From the NCBI RefSeq assembly GCF_004791165.1, contig NZ_SRUZ01000008.1:249397-313396 (forward strand): DNA of 64,000 nt, written 5' to 3'. How positions within the stretch are numbered: position 1 is the stretch's first letter; the number at the start of each line of letters is the position of its first letter. This DNA comes from Mesorhizobium sp. M8A.F.Ca.ET.218.01.1.1. Its GTDB lineage: Bacteria; Pseudomonadota; Alphaproteobacteria; Rhizobiales; Rhizobiaceae. The position numbers and the translations under genes are program-made. This document shows, piece after piece, positions 7,755-16,920 of the stretch. The notes beneath the pieces are model-generated. The model did no database searches, was not told the DNA's origin, and saw nothing but the letters and a program-made list of their open reading frames with translations.

Positions 7755-9377
7755 TCACCCCTGTTCCTGCATCCGCTTGGCGATTGCGCGGTGCAGATCC
7801 GGCGCCGCCGCTACCAGCGCCCTGGCGGCCTCGGATTGCGGATGGTCGAGCACGTCGTTCGTCTTGCCCCGCTCGACGATCTTGCCCTCATGCATGACCA
7901 GCACTTCGTCCGTGATGGCGCGGGCGACGGTCAAATCATGGGTGATGAAGAGATAGGCGATGCCGAGTTTCTGGTTGAGCCCGGCGAAAAGGTCCAGGAT
8001 CTGCGCGCGGATCGAGACATCGAGTGCCGAGACCGGCTCGTCGGCGACCACCAGTTTTGGGCGGGTGATGATGGCGCGGGCGATCGACAGGCGCTGGCGT
8101 TGGCCGCCCGAAAATTCGTGCGGGTATTTGTCCATGTCACGCTGGTCGAGGCCGACCTCGTGCAGCGCATGCGCCACCATCTCCCGGCTTTCGGCGCGCG
8201 TCGGTTTTTTCTCCAGGACATGCAGGGGCTCGGCGACCAGTTTTTCGACCTTCTGGCGCGGATCGAAGGAGCCGTAGGGGTCCTGGAAGACGACCTGCAT
8301 ATCGCGCCTGGCGGGCTTCAACTCGGCTTCGCTCTTGCCGGTGATGGCTTCGCCGCGAAAGCGGATCGCGCCCGAACTCGGCCGGTCCAGCGCCAGGATC
8401 ATGCGGGCAAGGGTCGACTTGCCGCAGCCGGAGCGGCCGACCAGCGCCACCGACTGGCCCGGCGCCATCGACAGGGAGACGTCGTCGACCGCGCGGATGG
8501 CAGGCGCGCGCCTGAACAGCGAAGTCCGGCGGCCGGGATAGTCGCGGGTGATGCCTTCGACCTGCAGCAGAGGTTGGTCCGTCCCGACGAGATGAGGTTT
8601 GGCGCGCGCCGGAACATGCATCGAGGCCTGCGCCAGTTGGCGCGTATAGGGATGAAGCTGACCGGAGAGCGTGCTCGCCGTGTCGCCGGCCTCCATCACC
8701 TCGCCATGGCGCAGGATGGTGATGCGGTCGGCCATCTCGGTCACGACAGCGAGATCATGGGAGATCAGCAGCAAGCCCATGCGGCTTTCCGCAACGAGGT
8801 CGCGCAGCAGGTCGAGGATCTGTGCCTGCAGCACCACGTCGAGCGCTGTCGTCGGCTCGTCGGCTATCAAGAGCTTCGGCTTCAGCGCGCAGGCAATGGC
8901 GATGACGACGCGCTGGCGCTGGCCGCCGGACAATTCGTGCGGATAGCGCGACAGCGGGAACTTTGCCGAGGGCAGCCCGACGCGGTCGAGCATTTTTCGC
9001 GCCCGCTCCTCTGCGTCGGCTCGGCTTGCCCTGGTGTGCCAGCGTATGCCTTCAGCGACCTGTTCGCCGATCGTCTTGACAGGATTGAGCGCCGTCATCG
9101 GTTCCTGGAACACCATGCCGATGTCGTCGCCGCGCAAAGCGCACATCTGGTCCTCGGTTGCCGCGAGGATATCGATGCCGTCGAATGTGACGCGCCCGGT
9201 GGCGCGTGCGGCATGGGGCAGGAGTCGCATCACCGTCAGCGCGGTCATGGATTTGCCGGAGCCGGATTCGCCGACCAATCCCATGATCTCGCCGGGCGCG
9301 ACGGAGAGTTCGATCTCCTTCAGGATCGGCGTGTCGCCGATGGTCAACGATAGGTTTTCGATCTCTAGCAGGCTCAT
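7755..9377 (-). CDS. Peptide-type ABC transporter, fused double ATPase (DppD-DppF like)
   Basis: A 540-residue protein made of two complete ABC ATPase domains in one chain. Domain 1 has Walker A GESGSGKS (36-43), signature LSGGQRQR and Walker B LLIADEPTTALD. Domain 2, from about residue 275, has GRSGCGKS, FSGGQRQR and LVVADEPVSALD. Such fusions power oligopeptide, nickel or glutathione-type importers. The ATG at 9377 overlaps the stop of the upstream permease gene by four bases. The same frame stays open far upstream to 10046, but that part is the shadow of the permease gene. It is the last gene of the operon. Confidence 0.88.
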   Translation of the reverse strand: MSLLEIENLSLTIGDTPILKEIELSVAPGEIMGLVGESGSGKSMTALTVMRLLPHAARATGRVTFDGIDILAATEDQMCALRGDDIGMVFQEPMTALNPVKTIGEQVAEGIRWHTRASRADAEERARKMLDRVGLPSAKFPLSRYPHELSGGQRQRVVIAIACALKPKLLIADEPTTALDVVLQAQILDLLRDLVAESRMGLLLISHDLAVVTEMADRITILRHGEVMEAGDTASTLSGQLHPYTRQLAQASMHVPARAKPHLVGTDQPLLQVEGITRDYPGRRTSLFRRAPAIRAVDDVSLSMAPGQSVALVGRSGCGKSTLARMILALDRPSSGAIRFRGEAITGKSEAELKPARRDMQVVFQDPYGSFDPRQKVEKLVAEPLHVLEKKPTRAESREMVAHALHEVGLDQRDMDKYPHEFSGGQRQRLSIARAIITRPKLVVADEPVSALDVSIRAQILDLFAGLNQKLGIAYLFITHDLTVARAITDEVLVMHEGKIVERGKTNDVLDHPQSEAARALVAAAPDLHRAIAKRMQEQG

Positions 9378-10243
9378 CGCTGCCGCCGCGATTTCGGGTC
9401 GAGAATATCGGCGATGCCGTCGCCCAAAAGGTTCAGGCCGAGCACGGTGACGACGATCGCCATGCCGGGGAAGATCGCCATCCACGGCGCCACCACCATG
9501 CGCGTCTGGGCGTCGAACAGCATGCGGCCCCAGCTCGGCATTGGCGGCTGCGCGCCGAGGCCGAGATAGGAAAGCCCCGCTTCGGCCAGGATGCCCAGCG
9601 CGAACTGGATGGTGCCTTGCACCAGGAGCAGCGTGGCGATGTTGGGCAGCACATGTTCGATCGATATCTGCGTGCGGCTTTTTCCGGCGGCGCGCGCGGC
9701 CAGGATGAATTCGCGCGGCCAGACGGCAAGCGCGCCGGCGCGAGCGACGCGGGCAAAGACCGGAATGTTGAAGATGCCGATGGCGATGATGGCGTTGACG
9801 GCGCCGGGCCCGAAAATGGCGGTGATCATGATCGCCGAGAGCAGCGCCGGGAAGGCGAAGACGAGGTCGTTGACGCGCATCAGCGCCTCGTCGACGAGGC
9901 CGCCGCGCGCGGCGGCAAAGGTGCCGAGCGGCACGCCGACTCCCATGCCGATGCCGACCGCGACCAGCGCCACGGCAATCGAGTTGCGGGCGCCGACCAT
10001 GATCATCGACAGGATGTCGCGGCCGAAATGGTCGGTGCCGAACCAATGGGCCAGCGAGGGGCCTTGCGTCTTGTCGGCTATGACCAGCTTCGTCACATCG
10101 TAGGGTGTCCAGACGTAAGAGATCACAGCCATCGCCACGATCAGCACGGTGATGGCGAAGCCGGTGACGAAGGCGGTATTTCCAAACGCCTTGGCCAGAA
10201 TGCTGCGGAACGTCTCCTCGGGGATGTCGATGCGCAGCGTCAT
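9374..10243 (-). CDS. ABC transporter permease, DppC-like
   Basis: A 289-residue inner-membrane subunit. After one N-terminal segment comes the periplasmic DddT-like GTDHFGRDILSMIMVG typical of DppC proteins, then four to five membrane spans and the EAA loop EFILAARAAGKSRTQI that docks to the ATPase. The start at 10243 overlaps the dppB-like stop by four bases, and its own stop overlaps the ATPase start, so translation is coupled through the whole operon. The substrate is set by the binding protein at 11222. Confidence 0.85.
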   Translation of the reverse strand: MTLRIDIPEETFRSILAKAFGNTAFVTGFAITVLIVAMAVISYVWTPYDVTKLVIADKTQGPSLAHWFGTDHFGRDILSMIMVGARNSIAVALVAVGIGMGVGVPLGTFAAARGGLVDEALMRVNDLVFAFPALLSAIMITAIFGPGAVNAIIAIGIFNIPVFARVARAGALAVWPREFILAARAAGKSRTQISIEHVLPNIATLLLVQGTIQFALGILAEAGLSYLGLGAQPPMPSWGRMLFDAQTRMVVAPWMAIFPGMAIVVTVLGLNLLGDGIADILDPKSRRQR

Positions 10244-11187
10244 TGCCGGCTTCTCAGGCGCGGGTCGACCACCGCATAGGAAAGGTCGACGACGAGGTTG
10301 ACGGCAATGACGGCTGCGACCAGCAGCATGACGACGCTTTCGACGACGATCAGGTCGCGCTGGGTGATCGCCTGGAACACCAGCCGGCCGAGCCCGGGCA
10401 AGTAGAAGACATTCTCGATGATGATGGTGCCGGCGAGCAGGAAGGCGAATTGCAAGCCAAGGATGGTCAGCACCGGGATCATGGCGTTGCGCAGTGCGTG
10501 CCGCCACAGCACGGCCCGATAGGGCAGACCCTTGGCGCGGGCGGTGCGGATATAGTCCTCGTTCAGGATCTCGATCAGCGCCGAGCGGGTGACGCGCGCC
10601 AGGATCGCCGCTTGCGGTAGGGCAAGCGCCACCGCCGGCAACAGCAGCGATTTCAGCGCCGGCCAGGCGCCGGCGCTCCAGCCCGGGAAGCCACCGGCCG
10701 GGACCAGCCGCAGCCAGACGGCAAAGACATAGATCAGCATCAGCGCGAACCAGAAATTGGGCACGGCGACGCCAAGCTGCGCCACGCCCATTGAAATCGT
10801 GTCGCCGGCCCGTCCGCGCCGGCTGGCGGAATAAAGCCCGACCGGAACGGCGATGATGGTGGAGAGCGCAAGCGCGATCAGCGCCAGCGGCAGCGAGACG
10901 GCGAGCCGTTCACGCACGAGATCGATGACCGGCACCGAATAGGTATAGGAGCGGCCAAAATCGAGGCTGAGCAGGCCGCCTGCCCAGTGCAAATAGCGCA
11001 GGACGAGCGGCGCGTTGAGGCCCATCTGGTTACGCAAGAGTTCCACCTGATCGGCGCTGGCGTTCATGCCCAGCATCAGCCGCGCAGGGTCGCCGGGGAG
11101 GATTTCCAGCACGGCGAAGACCACCATCGAGGCAAGCACCAGCGTGGCAAGGGCGATGGCAAGGCGCTTGAGGAGGTAGGCGGTCAT
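10240..11187 (-). CDS. ABC transporter permease, DppB-like
   Basis: A 315-residue permease with an N-terminal span starting KRLAIALATLVLASMVVFAV, then the long periplasmic stretch and the membrane domain. The EAA loop EDYIRTARAKGLPYRAVLWR and the final YAVVDPRLR are standard for DppB. It pairs with the DppC-like permease, which overlaps its end. It follows the binding-protein gene by 34 bases. Confidence 0.86.
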   Translation of the reverse strand: MTAYLLKRLAIALATLVLASMVVFAVLEILPGDPARLMLGMNASADQVELLRNQMGLNAPLVLRYLHWAGGLLSLDFGRSYTYSVPVIDLVRERLAVSLPLALIALALSTIIAVPVGLYSASRRGRAGDTISMGVAQLGVAVPNFWFALMLIYVFAVWLRLVPAGGFPGWSAGAWPALKSLLLPAVALALPQAAILARVTRSALIEILNEDYIRTARAKGLPYRAVLWRHALRNAMIPVLTILGLQFAFLLAGTIIIENVFYLPGLGRLVFQAITQRDLIVVESVVMLLVAAVIAVNLVVDLSYAVVDPRLRSRQ

Positions 11188-11221
11188 GGGAGGCGAAGGA
11201 GCGGCGCTCGCACCACAGACC

Positions 11222-12700
11222 TCATTCGCTCCACTTCACCTTGGTGAGATCATTGGCCTGGATCGGCGCGTTTTCCCACAGGCCCTGCAATTTGGCGTCC
11301 CAGACACCGACCTTGGGCAATTCGTAGAGGAAACCGACCACGGCGTCGTCGGCCAGGATCTTCTGCGCCTCGCCAAGCAGCTCCTTGCGCTTGGCCTCGT
11401 CGGAGGTGAGGTTGAGGTCGGCGATCACCTTGTCGAAGGTCGGATTGTCGTAGTTGAAGTAGTAGTCCTTGCGCGAATAGATATCGATGTCGTTGGGCTC
11501 GGTGTGGGAGACGATGGTCAGGTCGTAGTCCTTCTTGGTGAACACCTGGTCCAGCCACTGCGCCCATTCGACAGGGATGATCTCGAGATTGATGCCGACG
11601 TCGCGAAGTTGCGAGGCGATGATCTCGCCGCCGAGCCTGGCATAGCTGGGCGGCGGCAGTTTCAGCGTCGCCTTGAAGCCGTTCTCCAGCCCGGCCTCCT
11701 TCAACAGTTCCTTGGCCTTGTCGACATTGTGCGGATAGAGGCCGGTGAGGTCGACATAGTCCTTGTTGGCCGGCGACATGTGCGAGCCGATCGGCAGTCC
11801 GAGACCGGCCGAGGCGCCGTCGATGATCGCCTTGCGGTCGAGCGCGTAGGAGATCGCCTGCCTGACCTGCAGCTTGTCGAAAGGCGGCTTCTTGTTGTTG
11901 ATCGACAGGATGGTCTCGCCTTCGGTCGAGCCGATCACCACCTTGAAACGCGGATCGTCCTTCACCTGTGCCAGGCTGTCGGGATCGAAGAAGGGGAAGG
12001 CCTGGATGTCGCCGGACAGCAGGGCCGGCACATAGGCCGCGGCATCCGGCACGATGCGGAACTCGACCTTGTCGAGGAACACCGGAGCGCCCCAGTAATG
12101 GTCGGCTTTTACCAGGGTGATCGACGATCCCTTGGCCCAGTTCTGGAACTTGAACGGGCCGGTACCAACAGGGTTCTCCTTGTTGGTGTCGGCTGACTTT
12201 GGCGACACCATCACCGCGTCGCCCCAGCCCATATCGTAGAGGAAGGATCCTTGCGGGTTCTTCAGCGTGACCTTGACCGTTGCCGGATCGACGATTTCGA
12301 CCTTGTCGATGGCCGCGAACAGGCCTTTTTGCGCATTCACCGAATTGTCGGCGCGGGCCCGGTCGAGCGAGAATTTCACGTCGTCGGCGCTGAAATCGGC
12401 GCCGTCATGGAATTTGACTCCGGTGTGCAGCTTGAAGGTGTAGACCTTGCCGTCATCGGAAATGGTCCAGCTCTCGGCCAGATCCGGCAGCACCTCGCCA
12501 TTGGGGCCAATCCGGGTCAGGCCCTCGAAGACATTGGCGTAGAGCACTTCCTTGATCGCCGCCGCGGCGCCCGCGGTCGGATCGAGATGCGGAGGTTCGA
12601 GCGGAATGCCGATGACCAGGTCGGTCCGGGCCGCAAAGGCCTGGCTTCCAGCGGCTAGCGCAAGGACCGCCGCGGCCAGAATGGTTTTCCACAGTCTCAT
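11222..12700 (-). CDS. Periplasmic solute-binding protein, family 5 (peptide/nickel type)
   Basis: A 492-residue exported protein. Residues 1 to about 24 form a signal peptide ending SQAFA, and the mature part begins RTDLVIGIPLEPPHLDP, the usual start of a family 5 binding protein. The ATG at 12700 has GGGAG upstream; an open extension above it is not supported. It would deliver peptides or amino-acid conjugates to the permeases encoded directly downstream. The M20 deacylase gene upstream suggests the cargo is an N-acylated amino acid or dipeptide, which is an inference from context. Confidence 0.87.
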   Translation of the reverse strand: MRLWKTILAAAVLALAAGSQAFAARTDLVIGIPLEPPHLDPTAGAAAAIKEVLYANVFEGLTRIGPNGEVLPDLAESWTISDDGKVYTFKLHTGVKFHDGADFSADDVKFSLDRARADNSVNAQKGLFAAIDKVEIVDPATVKVTLKNPQGSFLYDMGWGDAVMVSPKSADTNKENPVGTGPFKFQNWAKGSSITLVKADHYWGAPVFLDKVEFRIVPDAAAYVPALLSGDIQAFPFFDPDSLAQVKDDPRFKVVIGSTEGETILSINNKKPPFDKLQVRQAISYALDRKAIIDGASAGLGLPIGSHMSPANKDYVDLTGLYPHNVDKAKELLKEAGLENGFKATLKLPPPSYARLGGEIIASQLRDVGINLEIIPVEWAQWLDQVFTKKDYDLTIVSHTEPNDIDIYSRKDYYFNYDNPTFDKVIADLNLTSDEAKRKELLGEAQKILADDAVVGFLYELPKVGVWDAKLQGLWENAPIQANDLTKVKWSE

Positions 12701-12861
12701 CGTGCAACTCCCCATGCGTTCAGGACACGTGCTCAAACCGGGCGATAGAAGCGTGATTTCGCGCGGGAGTAAATTGCGTTTCGTGCTGTCAGGCAGGATG
12801 GCTGGGAATGTTTTTGCCGTGCCAGCCGTGTAGGAAGGTCGAAGCTTGTCGCGATGGAGGG

Positions 12862-14142
12862 TTATCCCGTGGAGGTGCCACGCAGCAGCACGTCGAGCCC
12901 GATCGCCATCACCTTGGCCGATTCCACCATGTCCGATATGCCGACCCATTCGTCCGGCCGGTGGGCGAGGTCGAGAATGCCGGGTCCGTAGGCGATGCAG
13001 TCATAGATGTGGCCGATGCGGGCAATATGCTTCTGATCGTAGGTGCCGGGGGATATGACATAGTCGGGCTCGCGGTCGAAGATGGCATGAATGCCTTGCG
13101 CCACCGCCTTGACCACCGGCGCGTCGCGTTCGGTCATCAGCGGCAGCACTTCCATCAGGTCGCGTATCTCGTAGTCGAATTTTTTGCGCTCCCGCTTCAG
13201 CCGATCGAGAATGCCGGTCACTTCGCTTTTGACCGTGGCCAGATCCTCCTCGAGCAGGAAGCGGCGGTCGATGGTCAAACGACAGGAATCGGGCACGTTG
13301 GGCGAGGGCAGGCCGGGCCGGAAATCCTCGGTCTGGCCGCCATGGATGGAGTTGATGTTCATGGTCGAGCGCCTGGCGCCCTCCGGTACGACCGGCATGC
13401 GCGTGATCTTGCGGTCGAGTGCGGGGAACAATTCGTCCTCGAATGCCCTGAGGACGGCGCCCATATGGCGCACCGCATTGTCGCCGAGAAACGGCATCGA
13501 GCCGTGCGCGATCTCGCCCTTGGTCTCGATCTCCGCCCACCAGACGCCGCGATGGCCAAGGCAGATGCGGTCCTTGTTCAAGGGCTCGGGGATGATGACG
13601 TGGTCGACCCTGGGCTTCGAGAAATAGCCGAGCCCGGCGAGATGGGCGACGCCACCAAAGCCGCCGGACTCCTCGTCGACCGTGCCCGAGATCTCGATGG
13701 CGCCGGGAAAGTCGGGGAAGACTTCCATGAAAGCCTCGACGGCGATGATGGAGGCAGCCAGGCCGCCCTTCATGTCGCAGGCGCCTCGGCCATAGACCTT
13801 GCCGTCCTTGATGACGCCGGCAAAGGGATCCACCGTCCAGCCTTCGCCGGCCTCGACCACGTCGATATGCGAATTGAAGTGGACGCAGGCGCCCGGTGAC
13901 CGGCCATCGAAACGGGCAACGACATTGACGCGCGGATAGCGATCGGTGTCGCCGGGCGTGCCTTCGGCGCGGATGAACTCGGTTTCGAAGCCGCGTTTCC
14001 TTAGCCGCGCACCAATATAGTCGGCGCATGGCCTGTAGGCTTCGCCGGGTGGATTGATGGTCGGAAAGCGGATCAGGTCGGCGGTCAGCGCCACCAACTC
14101 GTCGCGCTTGCTGTCGATTGCCTTGAGGAGTCTCTCGTTCAT
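12862..14142 (-). CDS. M20-family metallopeptidase/deacylase (ArgE/DapE type)
   Basis: A 426-residue cytosolic hydrolase. The di-zinc ligands are visible in order: HFNSHIDVVEAGEGW (His and Asp), ACDMKGG (bridging Asp), DEESGG (catalytic Glu then Glu) and the late GTYDQKH-type segment near the C-terminus. The family cleaves N-acyl groups or dipeptides. The ATG at 14142 is chosen because the preceding open stretch is of poor quality. It lies 161 bases upstream of the binding-protein gene on the same strand, so it may head the transport operon and process the imported substrate. The exact substrate is not readable. Confidence 0.82.
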   Translation of the reverse strand: MNERLLKAIDSKRDELVALTADLIRFPTINPPGEAYRPCADYIGARLRKRGFETEFIRAEGTPGDTDRYPRVNVVARFDGRSPGACVHFNSHIDVVEAGEGWTVDPFAGVIKDGKVYGRGACDMKGGLAASIIAVEAFMEVFPDFPGAIEISGTVDEESGGFGGVAHLAGLGYFSKPRVDHVIIPEPLNKDRICLGHRGVWWAEIETKGEIAHGSMPFLGDNAVRHMGAVLRAFEDELFPALDRKITRMPVVPEGARRSTMNINSIHGGQTEDFRPGLPSPNVPDSCRLTIDRRFLLEEDLATVKSEVTGILDRLKRERKKFDYEIRDLMEVLPLMTERDAPVVKAVAQGIHAIFDREPDYVISPGTYDQKHIARIGHIYDCIAYGPGILDLAHRPDEWVGISDMVESAKVMAIGLDVLLRGTSTG

Positions 14143-14359
14143 GCCACGAGTTGAGCAGCGAACCCCACGGTTTTGCAAGCCCGTCGACCAAATCGGTGCA
14201 ACGTGTCCTGGCGGCAACTATCGCGGGAAATCGTTCAAATTCGCTGCATTGGATTGGCGAATTGGTCAAGGAGTGTGTGCTATCTGTTCACTGCCATTAA
14301 AAAGGTGAAAAATAACGTGATGGCGGGCAGGCAAGGGGCAATCAAAGGGGTTTGATCGC

Positions 14360-14788
14360 ATGAAAATGTCGTTCCTTAAGGCAACGGTGCTGGCCGTCGC
14401 GCTGTTTGGCGCATCGGTCGCGAGCGAGGCGGCCACGTTGGTGGCGAATATCGACGTGTCGTCGCAGACAATGACGGTCCGCTATGGTGATTCGGTCTAT
14501 CGGTGGGCCGTGTCGACCGCCCGTCCGGGCTATTTCACGCCACGCGGCACCTACCGGCCGCAGCGCACGGCGCGGATGTGGTATTCGCGCAAGTACGAAA
14601 TGTCGCCGATGCCTTATTCCGTGTTCTTCCATGGTGGTTATGCCATCCATGGAACAGGCGCCGTCAGGCAACTCGGCCGCCCAGCTTCGCATGGCTGCGT
14701 AAGGCTGCATACGGCCAATGCCGCGGCCTTCTATTCGATGGTGCGCGAAGTCGGATTCGGCAATACGCGCATTGTCGTCACGAACTAG
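14360..14788 (+). CDS. L,D-transpeptidase (YkuD domain)
   Basis: A 142-residue secreted protein with a signal peptide ending near ASEAA. The catalytic motif is complete: H97 in YAIHGTG and then SHGCVRL, with H111, G112, C113 and R115. Members form 3-3 crosslinks in peptidoglycan or attach outer-membrane proteins to it. At this length it is close to a minimal catalytic domain with no LysM or other binding domain. It is transcribed alone, and converges on the lipid A cluster. Confidence 0.87.
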   Translation: MKMSFLKATVLAVALFGASVASEAATLVANIDVSSQTMTVRYGDSVYRWAVSTARPGYFTPRGTYRPQRTARMWYSRKYEMSPMPYSVFFHGGYAIHGTGAVRQLGRPASHGCVRLHTANAAAFYSMVREVGFGNTRIVVTN

Positions 14789-14824
14789 GCGGTTGGCGAT
14801 TCGCTGATATTGGCTTTGTCTGTC

Positions 14825-14848
14825 GGCGGAGGAACTCACGTTCCCGCC
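14825..14848. terminator. Hairpin between convergent genes
   Basis: GGCG-G-A-GGAA (14825-14834) pairs imperfectly with TTCC-CGCC (14841-14848) around a six-base loop, in the 70-base gap between the L,D-transpeptidase and lpxXL stops. It has no strong T tract on either strand. Confidence 0.3.
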
Positions 14849-14858
14849 GGCGGCTCGC

Positions 14859-15842
14859 TCAGGCGTTTGCGACGGGAGCCACCTTGGTGCGCTTTTTTCG
14901 CCGCCAGTTGCTGATCTCCCACCTTTTGTGGAACCACATCCACTGGCCGGGGTCCTCGCGGACCCAGCGCTCGACGACGTCGTTCAACATCTGGGTGGTG
15001 GCGTGGACGTCGACGCTGCCGTCGGCGGTGCGCGGCAAGACCAGCTTGTCCTCGATCTCGAGCCGGAAGCGGTTGCCCGGCAACCTGACGCAGCGCGCCG
15101 GGTAGACATCGCAGTCATAGTGACGGGCAAGGGTGCCGAGCACGCGGTTGCTCTGGCAGGGACGGCCGAAGAAGGTCGTGTCCAGGCCGTTGGAGAATTT
15201 CTGGTCGACGAGAACGCCGATATTGCCGCCATTCTCCAACACCCCGGCCAGCGCGAACGAGGCTCCGGCCATCGACGGCAGCAAGCCGCCCATGGTCGAG
15301 CGCCTTGTCGAAAGGATGTAGTCGGCGAGGTAGGGGTTGTTGGGCGGGCGAAACAGCGCCGTGATGTTCATGCCGAAGGTCGCGGCCGCCACCGGCAGCA
15401 GCTCGAAATTGCCGAGATGGCCGGTGAAGACGATGTGCGGCTGCTTCTCGGCCGCGATCTCGACGAAATGCTCCGTTCCCTTGACCTCGACGCGGCCGGG
15501 CTTGCCGGCGGCGGGATCATAGTCGAACAGGGCGTCGAGGAAGATGTATTCGGCGGCAAGGCGGGCCATGTTGCCCCACATGTCGGAGGCGATGGCCTGG
15601 ATTTCGCCATCACTCTTTTCCGGATAGGCCTTGCGCAGATTGTCGAGGGCGACCTGGTGGCGTCCGACCCTCGGACCGATGAGGCGAGCGACGCGGTCGG
15701 CAAAATTCAGCGCGCTGTCCACCGGCAGCAGGCGCAGCAGCGACATGATGATCATCGCGGCCCGCGCGACAAGCCAGTAATTCACCTGGCGCAGTTGCCT
15801 GCCATAGCGAAATTTCAGATCCCGGCGAAGCTTCTTGAGCAC
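14859..15842 (-). CDS. lpxXL: Very-long-chain lipid A acyltransferase
   Basis: Transfers the 27-hydroxyoctacosanoyl-type chain from AcpXL to lipid A at the inner membrane. The 327-residue protein has an N-terminal hydrophobic anchor (about 22-42) and the LpxL/HtrB catalytic HX4E motif GHLGNFE with H142 and E147. The start is GTG at 15842, 13 bases after the adh2XL stop. It ends the five-gene acpXL cluster, the standard rhizobial arrangement, which separates it from the housekeeping LpxL. This product helps rhizobial outer membranes resist stress. Confidence 0.88.
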   Translation of the reverse strand: MLKKLRRDLKFRYGRQLRQVNYWLVARAAMIIMSLLRLLPVDSALNFADRVARLIGPRVGRHQVALDNLRKAYPEKSDGEIQAIASDMWGNMARLAAEYIFLDALFDYDPAAGKPGRVEVKGTEHFVEIAAEKQPHIVFTGHLGNFELLPVAAATFGMNITALFRPPNNPYLADYILSTRRSTMGGLLPSMAGASFALAGVLENGGNIGVLVDQKFSNGLDTTFFGRPCQSNRVLGTLARHYDCDVYPARCVRLPGNRFRLEIEDKLVLPRTADGSVDVHATTQMLNDVVERWVREDPGQWMWFHKRWEISNWRRKKRTKVAPVANA

Positions 15843-15855
15843 GGAAATCGAGGCT

Positions 15856-16884
15856 CTAGGCGACGCGCAGGATGATCTTGCCGAAGACGTCGCGGCCTTC
15901 CATGCGCTTCAGCGCGGCATCGATATCGTCGAAGCCGACCTCGGTGTCGATGACCGGCGCGACCTGTCCCGCCGCCATCTTCTGCATGGCGTTGGCCATG
16001 TTCTCCATGCGGCAACCGAAGGATCCGAGCAGTTTCAACTGCTGCTGGAAAAGCTGCATCAGGTTGATCTGCGTCGACACGCCCGAGGTCGAGCCGCAGG
16101 TCACCAGGCGGCCGCCGCGTTTCAGGCACAGCATCGAGCCGGCAAAGGTGTCGGCGCCGACATGTTCGAACACGACATCGACGCCTTTCTTCCTGGTCAG
16201 CTTGCGCACGACGCCCTCGAAGCGGTCGTCGCGGTAGTTGATGACATGGTCGGCGCCGAGCGCCTTGGCCCTGTCGATCTTGTCATTCGAACCGACCGTG
16301 GTGATGATCGTGCAGCCCATCCGCTTGGCCAACTGGATCGCCGCCGAGCCGATGCCGGATCCGCCGGCATGGACAAGGATCGTCTCGCCGGGCTGCAGCC
16401 TGGCGTTGTCGAACAGCATGTGCTCGACCGTACCAAAGGTGACGGGCGCTACCGCCGCGCCAATGTCGGTCACGCCGGGCGGGGCGGGGACCAGCAGGCG
16501 CGCCGGCAGGTTGATCTTCTCCTGCGCGAAGCCGTCGAGATGGAAGCCGTGAACGCCCGAAACATGCTCGCAAAGATTGTCGCGGCCTTCGCGGCAGGCC
16601 CGGCACAGGCCGCAGGTGCGTGCGCCGTAGATCGATACCAATTGCCCGGGCAGCAGGCTGGAAACGCCGGGGCCGACCGCCTCGACCTCGCCGGAAGCCT
16701 CGGCACCGACGACCAGGGGCAGCTTGCGCTTGGCGAAGGCCATGCCGCGCCAGCCCCAGACGTCGATGTGGTTCAGCGCCACTGCCCTGATGCGCAGCGT
16801 CACTTCGCCGAGCGCGGGTGGCGGTGGGGGCGGCAGGTCCACCGTTTCAAGGCGGCGGTCCTCGATAAGTTGCAGTGCGCGCAT
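15856..16884 (-). CDS. adh2XL: Zinc-type medium-chain dehydrogenase of the acpXL cluster
   Basis: A 342-residue MDR enzyme. It has a GroES-like N-domain with the cysteine cluster GLCRACREGRDNLCE for structural zinc, and the NAD(P)-binding VHAGGSGIGSAAIQLAKRMG. In rhizobia this gene sits between the ketosynthases and lpxXL, and is thought to act as a reductase in very-long-chain fatty-acid elongation; the direct reaction has not, to my knowledge, been settled. It lies 36 bases after fabF1XL and 13 before lpxXL, clearly in one operon. Confidence 0.82.
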   Translation of the reverse strand: MRALQLIEDRRLETVDLPPPPPPALGEVTLRIRAVALNHIDVWGWRGMAFAKRKLPLVVGAEASGEVEAVGPGVSSLLPGQLVSIYGARTCGLCRACREGRDNLCEHVSGVHGFHLDGFAQEKINLPARLLVPAPPGVTDIGAAVAPVTFGTVEHMLFDNARLQPGETILVHAGGSGIGSAAIQLAKRMGCTIITTVGSNDKIDRAKALGADHVINYRDDRFEGVVRKLTRKKGVDVVFEHVGADTFAGSMLCLKRGGRLVTCGSTSGVSTQINLMQLFQQQLKLLGSFGCRMENMANAMQKMAAGQVAPVIDTEVGFDDIDAALKRMEGRDVFGKIILRVA

Positions 16885-16920
16885 GGAGCCTGTCGGTTCT
16901 GTTAAGCGGAAAGGGCTCGC